In this document: piece by piece, positions 39,727-48,489 of the stretch
Layout of the letters: the number at the start of each line of letters is the position of its first letter
Numbering within the stretch: position 1 is the first letter of the stretch
The notes under the pieces: model-generated
What the model saw: only the letters and a program-made list of their open reading frames with translations
What the model was told of the DNA's origin: nothing
The model's database searches: none
NCBI GenBank assembly: GCA_027214125.1
Contig: JAPWHF010000002.1
Coordinates: 248,001-312,000, forward strand
Reading direction: 5' to 3'
Length of the DNA: 64,000 bases
From: Zoogloeaceae bacterium G21618-S1
GTDB lineage: Bacteria; Pseudomonadota; Gammaproteobacteria; Burkholderiales; Rhodocyclaceae
Program-made: the position numbers and the translations under genes

Positions 39727-39758
39727 AACGAGGCGACTTCGGTCGCCTCGTTTGTTTT
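39727..39758 (+). terminator. Rho-independent terminator after aspS
   Basis: A perfect 11-bp stem AACGAGGCGAC / GTCGCCTCGTT capped by a TTCG tetraloop and followed by TTTGTTTT. Confidence 0.9.
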
Positions 39759-39831
39759 GGTGCCTGCGCTCAAGATCGCCCTCCAATGGCCGACAATTCA
39801 GCTTGAGCCCCTTTTCTACGGCACCGCCAAC

Positions 39832-41457
39832 ATGCCTGACCTGTCCGCCGTTACCGCCCTCGTCATCGAGGCCAACCCCAACATGCGCACCCAGTTGCGC
39901 AACATGCTGGGAGAAAGCGGTGTCGACAAGGTCCAACTGGCCGTATCGGCAGGCGCCGCGGTGCGCAAACTGCGCGAGACGCGCTTCGACCTGATCCTCT
40001 GCGAATACCACATCGGTGATGGCCAAGACGGCCAGCATCTGCTCGAAGACCTGCGCCACAACAACATCATTCCGCTGGCAACGCTGTTCATCATGGTTAC
40101 GGGTGAACGCCAATATGAAAAAGTCGTTTCCGCCGCCGAGCTAGCGCCCAACGACTACGTCCTCAAGCCTTTTGCCGCAGACACGCTGCATATCCGCATC
40201 GCGCGCGCAGTGATCAAGCGTGACGCCCTGCTGCCCACCTACAACCTCATCGACGCCGGCGACATTCCCGGTGCCCTGCGAGAATGTATCGAGGGCGAGC
40301 ACAAGCACCCCCAATACCTCCTCGATTTCCTCCGGCTGCGCGCAGAGTTGCATATCTCTGCCGGCGAGGCCGATGAAGCCGAAAAAGTCTACCAACAAGT
40401 CCTCGAACTGCGCGCCATCCCCTGGGCCCGGCTTGGCCTCGCCAAAGCGCTCTACATGCGCCAGCGCTACGACGATGCTGAAGATCTGCTCACCGGTCTG
40501 GTAGAAGAGAACGACCAATTCCTTGACGCCTACGACTGGCTGGCCCGAACGCGCGAAGCCGCAGGGGAAATGGCCAAGGCTCGCGACATTCTGGCCCGCG
40601 CGGCAGCCGTTTCCCCCAATCGCCTCAGTCGCTTGCGCCGCCTCGGCGCCATCGCGCTGGAAATGGATGATTCGCACACCGCCGAAGCTGTGCTGGGCGA
40701 GGTTGTTCGCAAAGGTAAATATTCCGACTTTCGTGATCCGGACGACCACGTGTGGCTGATGCAGGCGCAAATCGGCAATGGCAAGCTTGAAGAGGCCGCC
40801 GCCACCTTGCGCGACCTGGATCGAACCATGGCCTCGACCGAGCGCGGCAAGCTGTGCACCGCATTATCCTCGGCCATGCTCCATGGCAAACTCGGTGACG
40901 GGGCCAAGGCAAAGGCCGCTGTTGAGTCGGCCCTCACCGAATCACGCCGGCTCGGCAAAGTCTCTCTCAGCCTCAAACAACAACTGGCGCAAGCCTGCTT
41001 TGATCACGGCATGGAGGCCGACGGCTCCGAAGTAGTGCTCGACATCATACGCACCGCCGACACGCCTCGCGTCGTTGAAAACACCCGCAAGATGCTTGAC
41101 ACAAGAGGCTATTCAAGCCTCGCGCAAGAGCTTGAAAAGCAAGTACACCACGAAGTCCGGGCGCTGGTCGCCACCGGCGCCGAAAAAGCAAAGGCCGGCG
41201 ATTTCGACGGTGCGGTCGACGAAATGCTCAGTGCCGTGGGCAAAATGCCCAACAACGTCCATGTGCTCTTCAACGCCGCGCTGGCACTGCTGCGCCATAT
41301 CGAAAACCGGGGCTGGAACGAACAATATGCCGACCAGGCCCAACGCCTGATCGACCGGGTTCGCCGTCAGGACCCGAACAATGCCCGCCTGCCGGCGCTG
41401 AAAGACTTCCACGCCACGCTCAAGGCAAAATTCGGTATTCGCGACATCAAGGTCTGA
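39832..41457 (+). CDS. pseudo-receiver/TPR protein
   Basis: A 541-residue cytosolic protein; ATG 39832 was chosen as the start of the receiver fold. Residues of about 5-125 form a response-regulator receiver domain, and the rest is helical tetratricopeptide-like repeats (about 140-520). The phosphorylation site is altered: Glu58 ('LILCEYHIGDGQDG') stands where Asp is expected, and the acidic pair is Glu13-Ala14 instead of two acids. The conserved Thr (FIMVTGE) and Lys (DYVLKPF) remain. It may be a constitutive or protein-binding switch. There is no DNA-binding domain and no kinase beside it. Confidence 0.88.
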   Translation: MPDLSAVTALVIEANPNMRTQLRNMLGESGVDKVQLAVSAGAAVRKLRETRFDLILCEYHIGDGQDGQHLLEDLRHNNIIPLATLFIMVTGERQYEKVVSAAELAPNDYVLKPFAADTLHIRIARAVIKRDALLPTYNLIDAGDIPGALRECIEGEHKHPQYLLDFLRLRAELHISAGEADEAEKVYQQVLELRAIPWARLGLAKALYMRQRYDDAEDLLTGLVEENDQFLDAYDWLARTREAAGEMAKARDILARAAAVSPNRLSRLRRLGAIALEMDDSHTAEAVLGEVVRKGKYSDFRDPDDHVWLMQAQIGNGKLEEAAATLRDLDRTMASTERGKLCTALSSAMLHGKLGDGAKAKAAVESALTESRRLGKVSLSLKQQLAQACFDHGMEADGSEVVLDIIRTADTPRVVENTRKMLDTRGYSSLAQELEKQVHHEVRALVATGAEKAKAGDFDGAVDEMLSAVGKMPNNVHVLFNAALALLRHIENRGWNEQYADQAQRLIDRVRRQDPNNARLPALKDFHATLKAKFGIRDIKV

Positions 41458-41524
41458 ACCAACGCGCCGGCGCAACGCAGCGGAACTGCTACACTCCGAG
41501 CATCACCCGGTGGATGGATCGCGC

Positions 41525-41905
41525 ATGCGCCGCCTGACCCAAGCCTTCCTTGTTTTCCTGCTCGCCGCGTTTACGCTGCTCCCGGCATGCTCGCGCGAAG
41601 CGCCTCACAACGCCGCGTCAACGCGCAGCAAACTTGCCTGGCTTCCGCCCGAAGCGCTGAGCACATTGGCATTGATCCAGCGCGGCGGCCCCTTCCCTTA
41701 CAGCAAAGATGGCACCACCTTCTTCAACCGCGAAGGCCAGTTGCCACGCCAGTCACGCGGCTACTACCGCGAGTACACCGTCCCCACGCCGGGCGAACGC
41801 ACTCGCGGCGCACAACGCATCGTCACCGGCGGCAATCCGCCCGAGGTGTTTTACTACACCGCCGATCACTACCGCAGTTTTCGACGCATTCCGGAGACGC
41901 GATGA
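41525..41905 (+). CDS. secreted barnase/RNase Sa-like ribonuclease
   Basis: A 126-residue protein. The N-terminal hydrophobic signal (about 7-21) ends LLPAC, so it may be a lipoprotein lipidated at C22, although Pro at -2 is unusual. The rest is a microbial guanyl-specific RNase: 'LALIQRGGPFPYSKDGTTFFNREGQLP', catalytic Glu83 in 'YYREYTVPTPG', Arg98 in 'RGAQRIVTGG' and His115 in 'YYTADHYRSFRRI'. All three catalytic residues are present, so it should be active. It overlaps the barstar gene by 4 bases (ATGA), an inhibitor that would protect the cytosol. ATG 41525 is preferred over a GTG at 41510. Confidence 0.9.
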   Translation: MRRLTQAFLVFLLAAFTLLPACSREAPHNAASTRSKLAWLPPEALSTLALIQRGGPFPYSKDGTTFFNREGQLPRQSRGYYREYTVPTPGERTRGAQRIVTGGNPPEVFYYTADHYRSFRRIPETR

Positions 41906-42324
41906 CCCCCTTTCCGTCAAAAACTGACCCGGGCCTCGCGCTCGACGGCCCCAACCGCATTCTGTCCATGCGCCAAGGCGAATCTGAAGCGATCATTTCT
42001 GCCGCTCAGACACGTGAGCGACGTATTTTCGACGTCGCCCTCGACGGCCTGACTGACAAAGGCCAGATCCTCGACGCCCTCGCCCAGCGCTTCGACATGC
42101 CGCGCTGGTTCGGACACAACTGGGACGCCCTCTACGACTGTCTGACCGACCTCTCGTGGCTGCCCGGTAAGGGCTACGTGCTGGTCCTCACCAAGGTGGC
42201 GCCCGACACCCGCGCCGCTTCCATCCTCACCGACCTGCTCACCGACTGTTGCGAATACTGGCAGGATCGCGGCGTGCCGTTTCACGTATTTGCCCAAACC
42301 ACGCGCAGTGCCGACGCGGCGTGA
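41902..42324 (+). CDS. barstar family RNase inhibitor
   Basis: A 140-residue cytosolic protein with the barstar core: 'RRIFDVALDGLTDKGQILDALAQRFDMP', then 'WFGHNWDALYDCLTDLSWL' and 'YVLVLTKV'. The Asp and Glu face used against barnase-type enzymes is kept ('NWDALYDCLTDL'). An N-terminal stretch of about 35 residues precedes the core. Coupled by ATGA to the ribonuclease upstream; its own stop overlaps the nudB GTG. Confidence 0.92.
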   Translation: MTPFPSKTDPGLALDGPNRILSMRQGESEAIISAAQTRERRIFDVALDGLTDKGQILDALAQRFDMPRWFGHNWDALYDCLTDLSWLPGKGYVLVLTKVAPDTRAASILTDLLTDCCEYWQDRGVPFHVFAQTTRSADAA

Positions 42325-42806
42325 CAGCCAACAACGACAAGCGCCCCCACTCCGTTCTGGTGGTCATCCACACCCGAGCGATGGAAGTTCTTGTGCTGCA
42401 CCGGCAGCAACCCTTTGACTTCTGGCAATCCGTCACCGGCAGCCTGGAGCCCGACGAAACACCCCAAGAGGCCGCCATCCGAGAAGTGTTCGAAGAAACC
42501 GGCCTGTCAGCACCCGGCGATGCCCTCGTCGACTTGCGCCTGAACAACCGATATCCGATTCCCCCAAAGTGGCGCCACCGCTATGCGCCCGAGGTTAGCC
42601 ATAACAGCGAATCGGTGTTCAGCCTGTGCTTGCCGGCACCGCTACCGGTCACACTTGCAGCCGCTGAGCACCATACCGCTGAGTGGCTGTCCGCCCGAGA
42701 CGCCATCGACCGTATCTGGTCCTGGACCAACCGCGATGCTGTTCGGCTGTGCGCACGCATCAACCCGCACACCGCGAATCCCTTCACACCCGATCGCCAA
42801 GCTTGA
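42321..42806 (+). CDS. nudB: dihydroneopterin triphosphate diphosphatase (Nudix)
   Basis: A 161-residue Nudix hydrolase of folate synthesis. The Nudix box starts at 'GSLEPDETPQEAAIREVFEETG', with the REVFEETG core intact. 'RHRYAPEVSHNSESVFSL' and 'HHTAEWLSARDAI' are NudB-type. The GTG start overlaps the barstar stop (GTGA). In many Proteobacteria nudB directly follows aspS; here three genes lie between them. Confidence 0.9.
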   Translation: MTANNDKRPHSVLVVIHTRAMEVLVLHRQQPFDFWQSVTGSLEPDETPQEAAIREVFEETGLSAPGDALVDLRLNNRYPIPPKWRHRYAPEVSHNSESVFSLCLPAPLPVTLAAAEHHTAEWLSARDAIDRIWSWTNRDAVRLCARINPHTANPFTPDRQA

Positions 42807-42843
42807 GCGGCTAGCACTGAAACATCTGCTTGCGTCCTTGTCA

Positions 42844-42878
42844 CTTGAAAAACCCTGTCTCGCCACTATTTTTTCAAG
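42844..42878 (+). promoter_or_regulatory. heat-shock promoter-like sequence with inverted repeat before hsp20
   Basis: CTTGAAA (42844-42850) is a perfect sigma-32 -35 element. CGCCACTATT about 11 bases later is an imperfect match to the -10 (CCCCATnT). The same bases form a 9-bp inverted repeat, CTTGAAAAA / TTTTTCAAG, with a 17-base spacer, which could be an operator. Confidence 0.5.
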
Positions 42879-42912
42879 CGGGAATCTTGACCCATTTGAC
42901 AAGGAGGATCTC

Positions 42913-43329
42913 ATGAGCAACATCACACGCCGCGATCCGCTCGAAGACTTCTTTCGCGGATTTTTCGTACGCCCTGTCGAGTTTGGGGGCAATGCCACCG
43001 AGGCGCCGCAGATGCGCGTTGACGTCAAGGAAAGCCCCGAAAGCTATGCCGTTCACGCCGAACTACCGGGCGTCACCAAAGACGACATCCATGTGAGCAT
43101 CGACGGGCCCGTCGTTTCTATCACGGCCGAACGCAAGCAACAGTCCGAGCAAAAGGACGGTGAACGGGTACTGCGCACCGAACGCTACTACGGCAAAGTC
43201 TCACGCAGCTTCCAACTCGGCCAGGATGTTGACGAAGCGCGCGCCGGCGCAAAGTTCGTCGATGGCGTGCTGGAACTGACTCTACCCAAAAAGGCAGCGG
43301 TGCAAGCCAGACGCCTGACTATCGAGTAA
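42913..43329 (+). CDS. Hsp20/alpha-crystallin small heat-shock protein
   Basis: A 138-residue ATP-independent holdase. The alpha-crystallin domain (about 33-135) has 'MRVDVKESPESYAVHAELPGVTKDDI', 'GERVLRTERYYGKVSRSFQL' and 'AKFVDGVLELTLPKK'. AAGGAGG at 42901-42907 before ATG 42913 is a near-perfect ribosome site. A sigma-32-like promoter lies upstream. It is a single-gene unit. Confidence 0.96.
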   Translation: MSNITRRDPLEDFFRGFFVRPVEFGGNATEAPQMRVDVKESPESYAVHAELPGVTKDDIHVSIDGPVVSITAERKQQSEQKDGERVLRTERYYGKVSRSFQLGQDVDEARAGAKFVDGVLELTLPKKAAVQARRLTIE

Positions 43330-43424
43330 GCTGCCCCCACCCCGCCCCGGGTACCGTCCACTGGCGTTGCCCGGGCGAGCAGTTCACACTGGCGCCAACC
43401 CTGTTTGACTGGAACCCGGCGCCC

Positions 43425-44594
43425 ATGCTCCGACGCACACATCGCGGCCTACTCGTACTAAGTGCCCTGCTGGCGCCCTCTGCTGCCATGGCGGCCGAAT
43501 TGCGTGTCGGCCCCAACGAACACCTTCAGCGCATCGCCGACGCCGCCCGCCTCGCCCAAGACGGTGACACCGTCAGCATCCAGCCGGGTACCTATCGTGG
43601 CGATGTCGCGCTCTGGACGCAAAACCGGCTGACCATCCGGGGTCTGGGCGACGGGCCGGTACTCGAAGCCGCCGGCCAGTCGATCGAAGGCAAAGCCATC
43701 TGGGTAATCCGCGGCGGCGACATCCAGATCGACAACATCACCTTCCGTGGCGCCCGCGTACCGCATTTGAACGGCGCAGGCATCCGCTTCGAACGCGGGC
43801 ATCTGAGCATCACCAACAGCCGCTTTATCGACAACGAAAACGGCATTCTCACCAGCAACGACCCAAGCGCCCGACTCCTCGTCGAAAACTGCCAGTTTGG
43901 CGACGCCCCCCGCCACCCCGGCGCGCTGCATCACCTGCTTTACGTCGGCCAAATCGACCAGTTCACGCTGCGGGGCAGTCGCCTGCAAGGCGGTTACAAC
44001 GCTCACCTTGTCAAAACACGCGCCCGAAGCAATCACATCGAATACAACTGGATCGTCGACGGCCCCGATGGCGAGGCATCATATGAGCTTGAATTTCCCG
44101 AAGGCGGTATCGCCACCGTCATCGGCAATACCATCGGGCAGTCCGCCAACACCTCAAACACCACCCTGATCAGCTATGGCGCTGAAGGCTACCGCAGCGA
44201 TGCAAACCGCCTCGCACTTAGCCATAACACGCTGGTGAATGAACGCGCCGCTGGCGGCATATTTCTGCGCGTCTGGCCCAGCCAAACGGCCGCAACGCCA
44301 GCGATCATGGCGCGAAACAACCTGTTGATCGGCCTCGGTGCCTTTGCTCTCGGCAACCCCGGCGAGTTCATCGACAACCCCAGCACCATCCCGCCAGCCG
44401 CCTCGAGCGAGCACGCCATCGATGTTCGGCTGGCGCCCGATACATTACTCCGCGGCCATATCAGCGCCGCGCCGACATGGCGCGACATCCCCCTGCAACC
44501 CACACACGAATTTCGCCAGCCCGCCGGCACCGTGGCACTTGAGCCCCCTCAACGCTGGGCCCCCGGGGCCTGGCAAACCCCCCGGCCACGTTAA
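43425..44594 (+). CDS. secreted right-handed beta-helix protein
   Basis: A 389-residue protein with signal peptide 'LLVLSALLAPSAAMA'. The body is a parallel beta-helix of the pectate-lyase type: repeated 'GDTVSIQPGTYRGDV', 'IDNITFRGARV', 'LSITNSRFIDNENGILTSN', 'ARLLVENCQFGD' and 'LALSHNTLVN'. It probably binds or cuts a polysaccharide outside the cytosol; no catalytic set can be named. There is no PEP-CTERM sorting tail. It lies between hsp20 and argB, away from the exopolysaccharide cluster. Confidence 0.85.
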   Translation: MLRRTHRGLLVLSALLAPSAAMAAELRVGPNEHLQRIADAARLAQDGDTVSIQPGTYRGDVALWTQNRLTIRGLGDGPVLEAAGQSIEGKAIWVIRGGDIQIDNITFRGARVPHLNGAGIRFERGHLSITNSRFIDNENGILTSNDPSARLLVENCQFGDAPRHPGALHHLLYVGQIDQFTLRGSRLQGGYNAHLVKTRARSNHIEYNWIVDGPDGEASYELEFPEGGIATVIGNTIGQSANTSNTTLISYGAEGYRSDANRLALSHNTLVNERAAGGIFLRVWPSQTAATPAIMARNNLLIGLGAFALGNPGEFIDNPSTIPPAASSEHAIDVRLAPDTLLRGHISAAPTWRDIPLQPTHEFRQPAGTVALEPPQRWAPGAWQTPRPR

Positions 44595-44671
44595 ACAAAC
44601 ACGCGCCGGCTTTGCGGCGGGGGGCCGGGCCGTTAGAATCAGGTTTTATCTCACCCCTCGCGACCGCCTAG

Positions 44672-45571
<900 letters not shown>

Positions 45572-46246
45572 CTACTTCGTGGATTCCGGTGCCAGTTTGG
45601 GCGGGGCATCCCGCCAGGCACCGGCCCGCTTGAGGCGGTTCATCAACCCAGGCAACGGGAATCCAGCCGCATACGCCTTATGGGCGTTCTCCAGTGCCTT
45701 CTCTTTCTCTCCGACTTCCAGGTAGGCCAAGCCCAGGTTGTAATAAAGATTGGGATTGGCGCTACCAAGCTTGTCGGCCTGCTCCAGCCGCTCAATCGCA
45801 TTTTGTTTCTGACCTTGCTTCAGATAATACAAACCCGAGATCAACTTCACCATCGAGTCCTCTGGAGCAAATATCTCTGCCCGCATCATAAAACACCGCA
45901 CCGGATATGGAAGCCCGCCAACCCGATCCCTTCTCTCTCTCTCTCCGAGTTTCACTAGTGCCATCAAGGCTCTCGGATGATTCGGAAAAGCATGCAAGGT
46001 GTAGGACAGATCGCCGGCATCATCCTTAGGCCGTCGAGACAAGGTCTCTACTGCCGGTCCGAAGTGATAGTTTTCGACGATCGGCAGCTTCGCTTTGTCA
46101 ACTCGATAGTCAAATGGGCCATAGTGCGTCTTCAGACTTCCACACTCAGGAGGCAGCCCGGGCTGCGACAACGCAGCACCTGAAACTCCGCAACAAAAGA
46201 GCACAACACAGGCGCTCACCAAGGACTTAAGGCGCGCCTGAAACAT
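45572..46246 (-). CDS. exported TPR protein linked to the exopolysaccharide cluster
   Basis: A 224-residue protein; ATG 46246 gives a signal peptide ('LVSACVVLFCCGVSGAALS'). The mature part begins 'PECGSLKTHYGPFDYR', then carries helical repeats (about 130-210, e.g. 'PNLYYNLGLAYLEVGEKEKALENAHKAY') of the TPR kind. It starts 4 bases after the acyl carrier protein gene and is the last gene of the leftward arm with the acyl-CoA ligase. Its role is unknown; it is perhaps a periplasmic scaffold for polymer assembly. Confidence 0.8.
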   Translation of the reverse strand: MFQARLKSLVSACVVLFCCGVSGAALSQPGLPPECGSLKTHYGPFDYRVDKAKLPIVENYHFGPAVETLSRRPKDDAGDLSYTLHAFPNHPRALMALVKLGERERRDRVGGLPYPVRCFMMRAEIFAPEDSMVKLISGLYYLKQGQKQNAIERLEQADKLGSANPNLYYNLGLAYLEVGEKEKALENAHKAYAAGFPLPGLMNRLKRAGAWRDAPPKLAPESTK

Positions 46247-46250
46247 TGGC

Positions 46251-46499
46251 TCAGGCAACTTTTGTTTGAACAAAACCGACCAGCGTGCCAACTGACGCAA
46301 ACGTAGCACCATCGATTTCGTCATCGTCCACATAGACGCCGAGACGCTCCTCCATGAGGTTGATAACGGCAACCACCGCCATCGAGTCCAGCTCGGGGAG
46401 CGCGCCCAACAATGGCGTATCGAGCGAAAACGCCTGTGCGCGGCCATTAAGGCCCAGCGCGTCGTCGAGAATTTCCAGCACTTCGTTCTTGATATCCAA
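46251..46499 (-). CDS. acyl carrier protein
   Basis: An 82-residue phosphopantetheine carrier. The attachment serine is S39 in 'LPELDSMAVVAVINLMEERL'; the usual DSL is DSM here. The acidic helix II is kept ('EERLGVYVDDDEIDG'). It lies between the acyl-CoA ligase (84 bases upstream) and the TPR gene. It probably receives an acyl group activated by that ligase for a cluster-specific modification, not bulk fatty-acid synthesis. Confidence 0.92.
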   Translation of the reverse strand: MDIKNEVLEILDDALGLNGRAQAFSLDTPLLGALPELDSMAVVAVINLMEERLGVYVDDDEIDGATFASVGTLVGFVQTKVA

Positions 46500-46582
46500 C
46501 TCAATTCTCCATCAAACCGGCTGACCACCCGGCTTTTGTCGCGGATCTGCCGCTTAATACGAACCGAGGCATCCTATTTCAA

Positions 46583-48160
46583 TTAGGAGGCATCGGCAAA
46601 CAAATCCGCCACGGAGTCGGCCAGTCGCTTGCGATCGACTTTGCCGTTGGGATTGCGCGGCAAGGGGGACTCGGAGCAGATCACTTTGGCTGGCACCATG
46701 AACACCGGCAAGTGCTGTCGGCAGGCCTGAATCAACCTGGCTTCGAGTGCCTCGTCGGCAGACTCGGCCATGATGATCAAGACCACCGCCTGCCCGAGCG
46801 TCGGATGGGGGGCACCCACCGCAGCCACCTCATGGATACCGTCAAATCCGTAAAGCACCTCTTCCACCTCGGTCGGGCTCACGCGGTACCCGGACGTCTT
46901 GATCATTTCATCTTGGCGGCCAATGAAATACAGGAAACCTTCAGCATCACAACGCACGGTGTCGCCAGAGAAAACGGCCAGCTCAGGGGTCGGGATACCA
47001 CCCGGACGCCCCGGTGCCGGCTTGAAGCGCTCGGCGGTGCGCACGGCATCGTTCCAGTAGCCCATCGACACGTGGACCCCGCGATGCACCAACTCGCCGG
47101 GTTCATCCGGATCGCACACAGTCCCGTCGGCGCGCACGACAAGGATTTCGGCATTCGGAATGGCTTTGCCCATGGAATCGGGTCGGCGATCCACCTCATC
47201 CGGCGGCAAATAGGTCGACCGGAAGGCCTCGGTCAAGCCATACATGAGATAGGGGCGCGCCCTGGGCATGCGCTGGCGCAGCGCATCGAGTGTTGGCCTC
47301 GGCATATGCCCACCCGAGTTGGTGAAATATCTCAGGTGATCGTCCAGCCCGTCCGGCCATTCAAGCTGAGAGAGTTGAATCCACAAGGGCGGCACTGCCG
47401 CCAGGCCGGTAATGCGCTCTTTTCGGACCGCATTGACGACATCGCGGGGCATCAGGTAGTTGATGAGCACCGCGCAAGCACCCACCAGAACGCTCGTGGT
47501 GATCTGGTTGAGGCCATAATCGAAGCTCAATGGCAGCACAGAGAGAATCCGGTCTTCGCTCGTATTCTCCAGATACTCCGCCACGCTTCTGGCGCCCTCA
47601 ACGATGTTGCGATGCGAGAGAACGACCCCTTTGGGTTTGCCGGTACTGCCCGAGGTGTACAGAATCGCGGCCATATCGGCATCGATGACCTGGCTGTCGC
47701 GCAAAACGCCGTCCGGACGAGCCGACCAACGCGTCACCGCAACATCATCCAGCGTCACATCGGCGTCACCCACGATCATTACGTCTTTGAGTGCCGGGCA
47801 TTGCGCAATGACCGACGCGAGCAATCCAACACGCTCAATGGTCGTTACCAGCAAGCGCACATCACAGTCACGCAAGATATGCAGTACCTGCTCCGGCTTC
47901 AGAAGCGGATTGACCGGCACAAACACGGCATCCGCGGCGCTCGCAGCAAACAGCGCGACAACCGTCTCGACGCGCTTTTCCATCCACACGGCAATACGCT
48001 CGCCCCGTGCCACGCCCAAGTCGCGATACGCACTGGCAGTGCGTTGAATTTCACGCGACAAATCTGCGTAAGTTAACGATTCTTGTCGATATTTGAGCGC
48101 CTCTGCGTCAGGACCGCGCTGCGCACTATCGAAGACCAGCTCATGCAACAACCTACCCAT
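46583..48160 (-). CDS. acyl-CoA ligase (AMP-forming), exosortase A system-associated
   Basis: A 525-residue ANL-superfamily enzyme. ATG 48160 was chosen because GGAAGG lies 7 bases before it; in-frame ATGs at 48166 and 48178 are alternatives. The AMP-binding P-loop is 'ILYTSGSTGKPKGVVLSH', with 'YLMYGLTEAFRSTYLPP', hinge 'GRQDEMIKTSGYRVSPTEVE' and catalytic lysine 'PRNPNGKVDRKRL'. The overall pattern matches the exosortase-A-associated subgroup as I know it. It probably loads an acyl or amino-acyl group onto the neighbouring carrier protein. It is the first gene of the leftward arm. Confidence 0.9.
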   Translation of the reverse strand: MGRLLHELVFDSAQRGPDAEALKYRQESLTYADLSREIQRTASAYRDLGVARGERIAVWMEKRVETVVALFAASAADAVFVPVNPLLKPEQVLHILRDCDVRLLVTTIERVGLLASVIAQCPALKDVMIVGDADVTLDDVAVTRWSARPDGVLRDSQVIDADMAAILYTSGSTGKPKGVVLSHRNIVEGARSVAEYLENTSEDRILSVLPLSFDYGLNQITTSVLVGACAVLINYLMPRDVVNAVRKERITGLAAVPPLWIQLSQLEWPDGLDDHLRYFTNSGGHMPRPTLDALRQRMPRARPYLMYGLTEAFRSTYLPPDEVDRRPDSMGKAIPNAEILVVRADGTVCDPDEPGELVHRGVHVSMGYWNDAVRTAERFKPAPGRPGGIPTPELAVFSGDTVRCDAEGFLYFIGRQDEMIKTSGYRVSPTEVEEVLYGFDGIHEVAAVGAPHPTLGQAVVLIIMAESADEALEARLIQACRQHLPVFMVPAKVICSESPLPRNPNGKVDRKRLADSVADLFADAS

Positions 48161-48489
48161 TATCATCCTTCCGTTCATTCCAGTTCCGCCGATTCTCCCA
48201 CAGCCACTGATGAGAGCGCACGAACCAATCACCCCGCAGGGCAACCGCGGGCCAATAGTCGCCCAGCACACCCCCCACCATCTGTGTCCGACATCACATT
48301 TGCGTATCGATAGTTGCGGTATCCTGCGCGCTGCTTCCAACGAACCTCAGGCATGCCCTCCCGTCCATCCCCTGTACCTTCACTGCGAGACAAAGTCGTC
48401 AACAGTGCCTTGTGGCTGATCGCCACTCACGGCATCCATGGGTTACTTAACCCAGCCAACGAAGTGGGCTACCTACCTGCGACATTGAC
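48161..48489. other. 329-base divergent intergenic region
   Basis: No credible gene. It separates the acyl-CoA ligase (left) from the ATP-grasp fusion (right) and should hold the promoters of both arms. I see short AT-richer stretches near 48295-48325 but no hexamer pair I would defend. Confidence 0.6.

Noticed and set aside
46712-48076. 454-codon frame opposite the acyl-CoA ligase
   Set aside because: Shadow; the minus-strand ligase has every family motif.
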